From NCBI GenBank assembly GCA_014860725.1, contig JACZJD010000688.1, forward strand, positions 1 through 16,978: 16,978 bases of DNA. The letters are read 5' to 3'. Under the pieces are notes generated by a model. That model was not told where the DNA came from and did not search any database. It worked only from the letters and a program-made list of their open reading frames with translations. Both the position numbers and the translations under genes were made by a program. Numbering within the stretch: the first letter of the stretch is position 1; each line of letters begins with the position of its first letter. This document shows positions 15,536 to 16,978 of this stretch, piece by piece. The DNA comes from Aquamicrobium sp. (lineage in GTDB: Bacteria; Pseudomonadota; Alphaproteobacteria; Rhizobiales; Rhizobiaceae).

Positions 15536-16978
15536 TCAGACCCCTCTCTTGTCGCGGATGATGGCGGCGATCCGGTCCGCCACCTCGGCGGCGGAACCGT
15601 CGATCATCGCCGCCTGGCCGAGCGGCGGCCGCTCCACGGCGACCACGAGGCCGCCGAGCGCCTGTTGGTCGAGGTCGGCGACCTGCGGCTCGGCCACCGT
15701 TCTGGTCCGGGCCTCCTTGATCATGCGCATGGTCGCGTAGCGCGGCACGTTGGCCCCCGACTGGATCGACAGCACCGCCGGCCACGGCAGGTCCTGGCGG
15801 TGGCGCACCCCGCCCTCCAGCTCGCGCTCGATAGCGAGCCGTCCGGTCCCGTCCCATTGCAGCGCCACGACCACCGCCGCGTGCGGCCAGCCGAGCACGC
15901 CGCCGAGGGCGGACGCGGTGGCGCCGTTGGCGAAGTCGCTCGACTGCACGCCGGTCAGGATCAGGTCGGGCTGTTCCAGCACCGCCACCCCGGCCAGCAG
16001 CGACGCCACCGCGATGGGGTCGGACGGCGACACCCGGTCGCTCCACACCCGCACACCGCGATGCGCGCCCTTGGCCAGCGCCCGGCGCAGCGACGGCTCG
16101 GCATCCTCGGTGCCGACCGTCACCGCCACCACCTCGCCTTGCCCGAGCTGCTCGACCAGTTGCAGCGCCGCCTCCACCGCGGTCTCGTCGAACTCGTTGA
16201 GCTGATGGTCGAGGTCGTCGGGCCGCACGTCCGTGCCGTCGGCGATGAAATCGAACTCGTCGCCGAGCTTCGCCACATGCTTGACCGCGACCAGCACGCG
16301 CACCCCTTCCTTGGCAGGGCGCTCGTAATCCGCCAGCACCGCCGGCCGAACCGGGGAGACGGACCACGCGCCCTCGGCATCCGGTTGCAGGTCGATCATG
16401 CCGTCGGCCGCGGCCTCATCGGGCCGAACGGGCTCGGCGGCGGCCGCCGGCGCGGCCAGTTGCAGGCGGCCGGTCTGCGCCAGAAGCGCCTCCATCAATT
16501 CCGGCACGACGCGAGCGGCCACCTTGTCGGCGAGGCTCTCGGCGATGCGGTCGGCGAGCTCGGGCAGATAGTTCGCGGGGACGGCCTTCAGCTCGATCGC
16601 CTCGGCGACGAGCTCGGCGATGTCGGAGACCACGAAATCCTTCTCGTGGCCGCTCGCCTTTCGTGCATCCTCGAACATCGCAAGATCCTTCGGGCAGGTG
16701 GTTACGAACACGTCGATGTCGCCCAGCGCGGCCGCCTCGTGCATGCGGCTGTGGGACGGCTTCTCGACGCCGGGCGGGTCGGGCGTCCAGATGCGGCCGC
16801 CGCCGGCGCCGCAGCAGAACGAGTTGTCGCGCGAGCGCGGCATCTCCACCAGCTCGCAGCCGATCGCCTTCAGCACCCGGCGCGGCGCGTCATATTCCTT
16901 GTTGAGGCGGCCGAGATGGCAGGGATCGTGATAGGTCACGCGCTTGCCCAGCGGCTTCGTCACCTTCAGCCGCCCGCT
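15536..16978 (-). CDS. etfB: CCG-domain Fe-S protein fused to electron transfer flavoprotein beta subunit (5' end outside window)
   Basis: One uninterrupted frame of 480 visible residues runs to the right edge and beyond. Counting from the GTG codon at 16961-16963 (probably internal), residues 9-100 form a CCG/HdrD-like cysteine domain: C15 in HDPCHLGR, C50-C51-G in SFCCGAGGG, and C90 in TTCPKD. The usual fourth Cys of the CxxC is Asp (D93). This resembles the C-terminal part of DgcB, the membrane Fe-S protein of dimethylglycine oxidation. A linker follows at about 120-220, with an amphipathic helical stretch and an Ala/Pro/Glu-rich part. Residues 221-475 are a full-length EtfB (VRVLVAVKHV, NEFDETAVEAAL, GVQSSDFANGATASALGG). 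No ribosome site precedes the internal ATG at 16399, so a true fusion is favoured. It probably moves electrons from ETF to the quinone pool. Confidence 0.88.
   Translation of the reverse strand, partial: SGRLKVTKPLGKRVTYHDPCHLGRLNKEYDAPRRVLKAIGCELVEMPRSRDNSFCCGAGGGRIWTPDPPGVEKPSHSRMHEAAALGDIDVFVTTCPKDLAMFEDARKASGHEKDFVVSDIAELVAEAIELKAVPANYLPELADRIAESLADKVAARVVPELMEALLAQTGRLQLAAPAAAAEPVRPDEAAADGMIDLQPDAEGAWSVSPVRPAVLADYERPAKEGVRVLVAVKHVAKLGDEFDFIADGTDVRPDDLDHQLNEFDETAVEAALQLVEQLGQGEVVAVTVGTEDAEPSLRRALAKGAHRGVRVWSDRVSPSDPIAVASLLAGVAVLEQPDLILTGVQSSDFANGATASALGGVLGWPHAAVVVALQWDGTGRLAIERELEGGVRHRQDLPWPAVLSIQSGANVPRYATMRMIKEARTRTVAEPQVADLDQQALGGLVVAVERPPLGQAAMIDGSAAEVADRIAAIIRDKRGV

Noticed and set aside
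16397..16399. Internal ATG as a separate etfB start
   Set aside because: No Shine-Dalgarno precedes it, and it lies about 32 residues before the conserved EtfB N-terminus within an open frame. The fusion reading is simpler, though an internal start is not fully excluded.

Overview
This is a GC-rich (well over 60% by eye), densely packed piece of a bacterial chromosome. The codon bias, the Dpp-type ABC operon led by an IclR regulator, the TRAP transporter operon and the EtfAB pair linked to a DgcB-like Fe-S module all suggest an alphaproteobacterium, most likely Hyphomicrobiales (Rhizobiales). That assignment is inference from gene content; there is no rRNA or other marker gene. No tRNA, IS element, CRISPR array or phage gene was seen.

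Layout. (1) 1-240, plus strand: the 3' end of a MocA-like nucleotidyltransferase. (2) 241-546: a regulatory gap with two tandem 20-bp palindromic units directly before the next gene. (3) 547-8383, plus strand: a seven-gene operon with gaps of 2-30 nt or short overlaps, encoding an IclR regulator, a Dpp/Opp-type peptide ABC importer (binding protein, two permeases, two ATPases) and a signal-peptide-less gamma-glutamyltransferase-family Ntn hydrolase. (4) 13548 down to 8396, minus strand: a five-gene operon encoding a nitrilase-superfamily amidase, TRAP transporter DctP, DctQ and DctM, and a GlcD/D-2-hydroxyglutarate-dehydrogenase-like FAD enzyme. A LysR gene (13647-14561) is divergent from it. 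(5) 16978 down to 14569, minus strand: an ETF block, in which an EtfB is fused in one reading frame behind a cysteine-rich CCG (HdrD/DgcB-like) domain and is followed after 1 nt by etfA. The fusion gene runs off the right edge.

How the genes may work together. The first operon probably imports a small peptide or gamma-glutamyl-like amide and cleaves it in the cytoplasm under IclR control. The second probably imports a carboxylate by TRAP transport, hydrolyses an amide and oxidises a D-2-hydroxy acid with FAD, under LysR control. Enzymes like that FAD dehydrogenase are known to pass electrons to ETF. The neighbouring EtfB-CCG fusion and EtfA could carry such electrons towards the quinone pool, although that ETF may instead serve a demethylating dehydrogenase encoded to the right of the window.

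The most unusual item is the single-chain CCG-domain-EtfB fusion. Next are the peptide-importer-linked, cytoplasmic GGT-like enzyme with altered substrate-binding positions, and the nitrilase/TRAP/hydroxyacid-dehydrogenase module.
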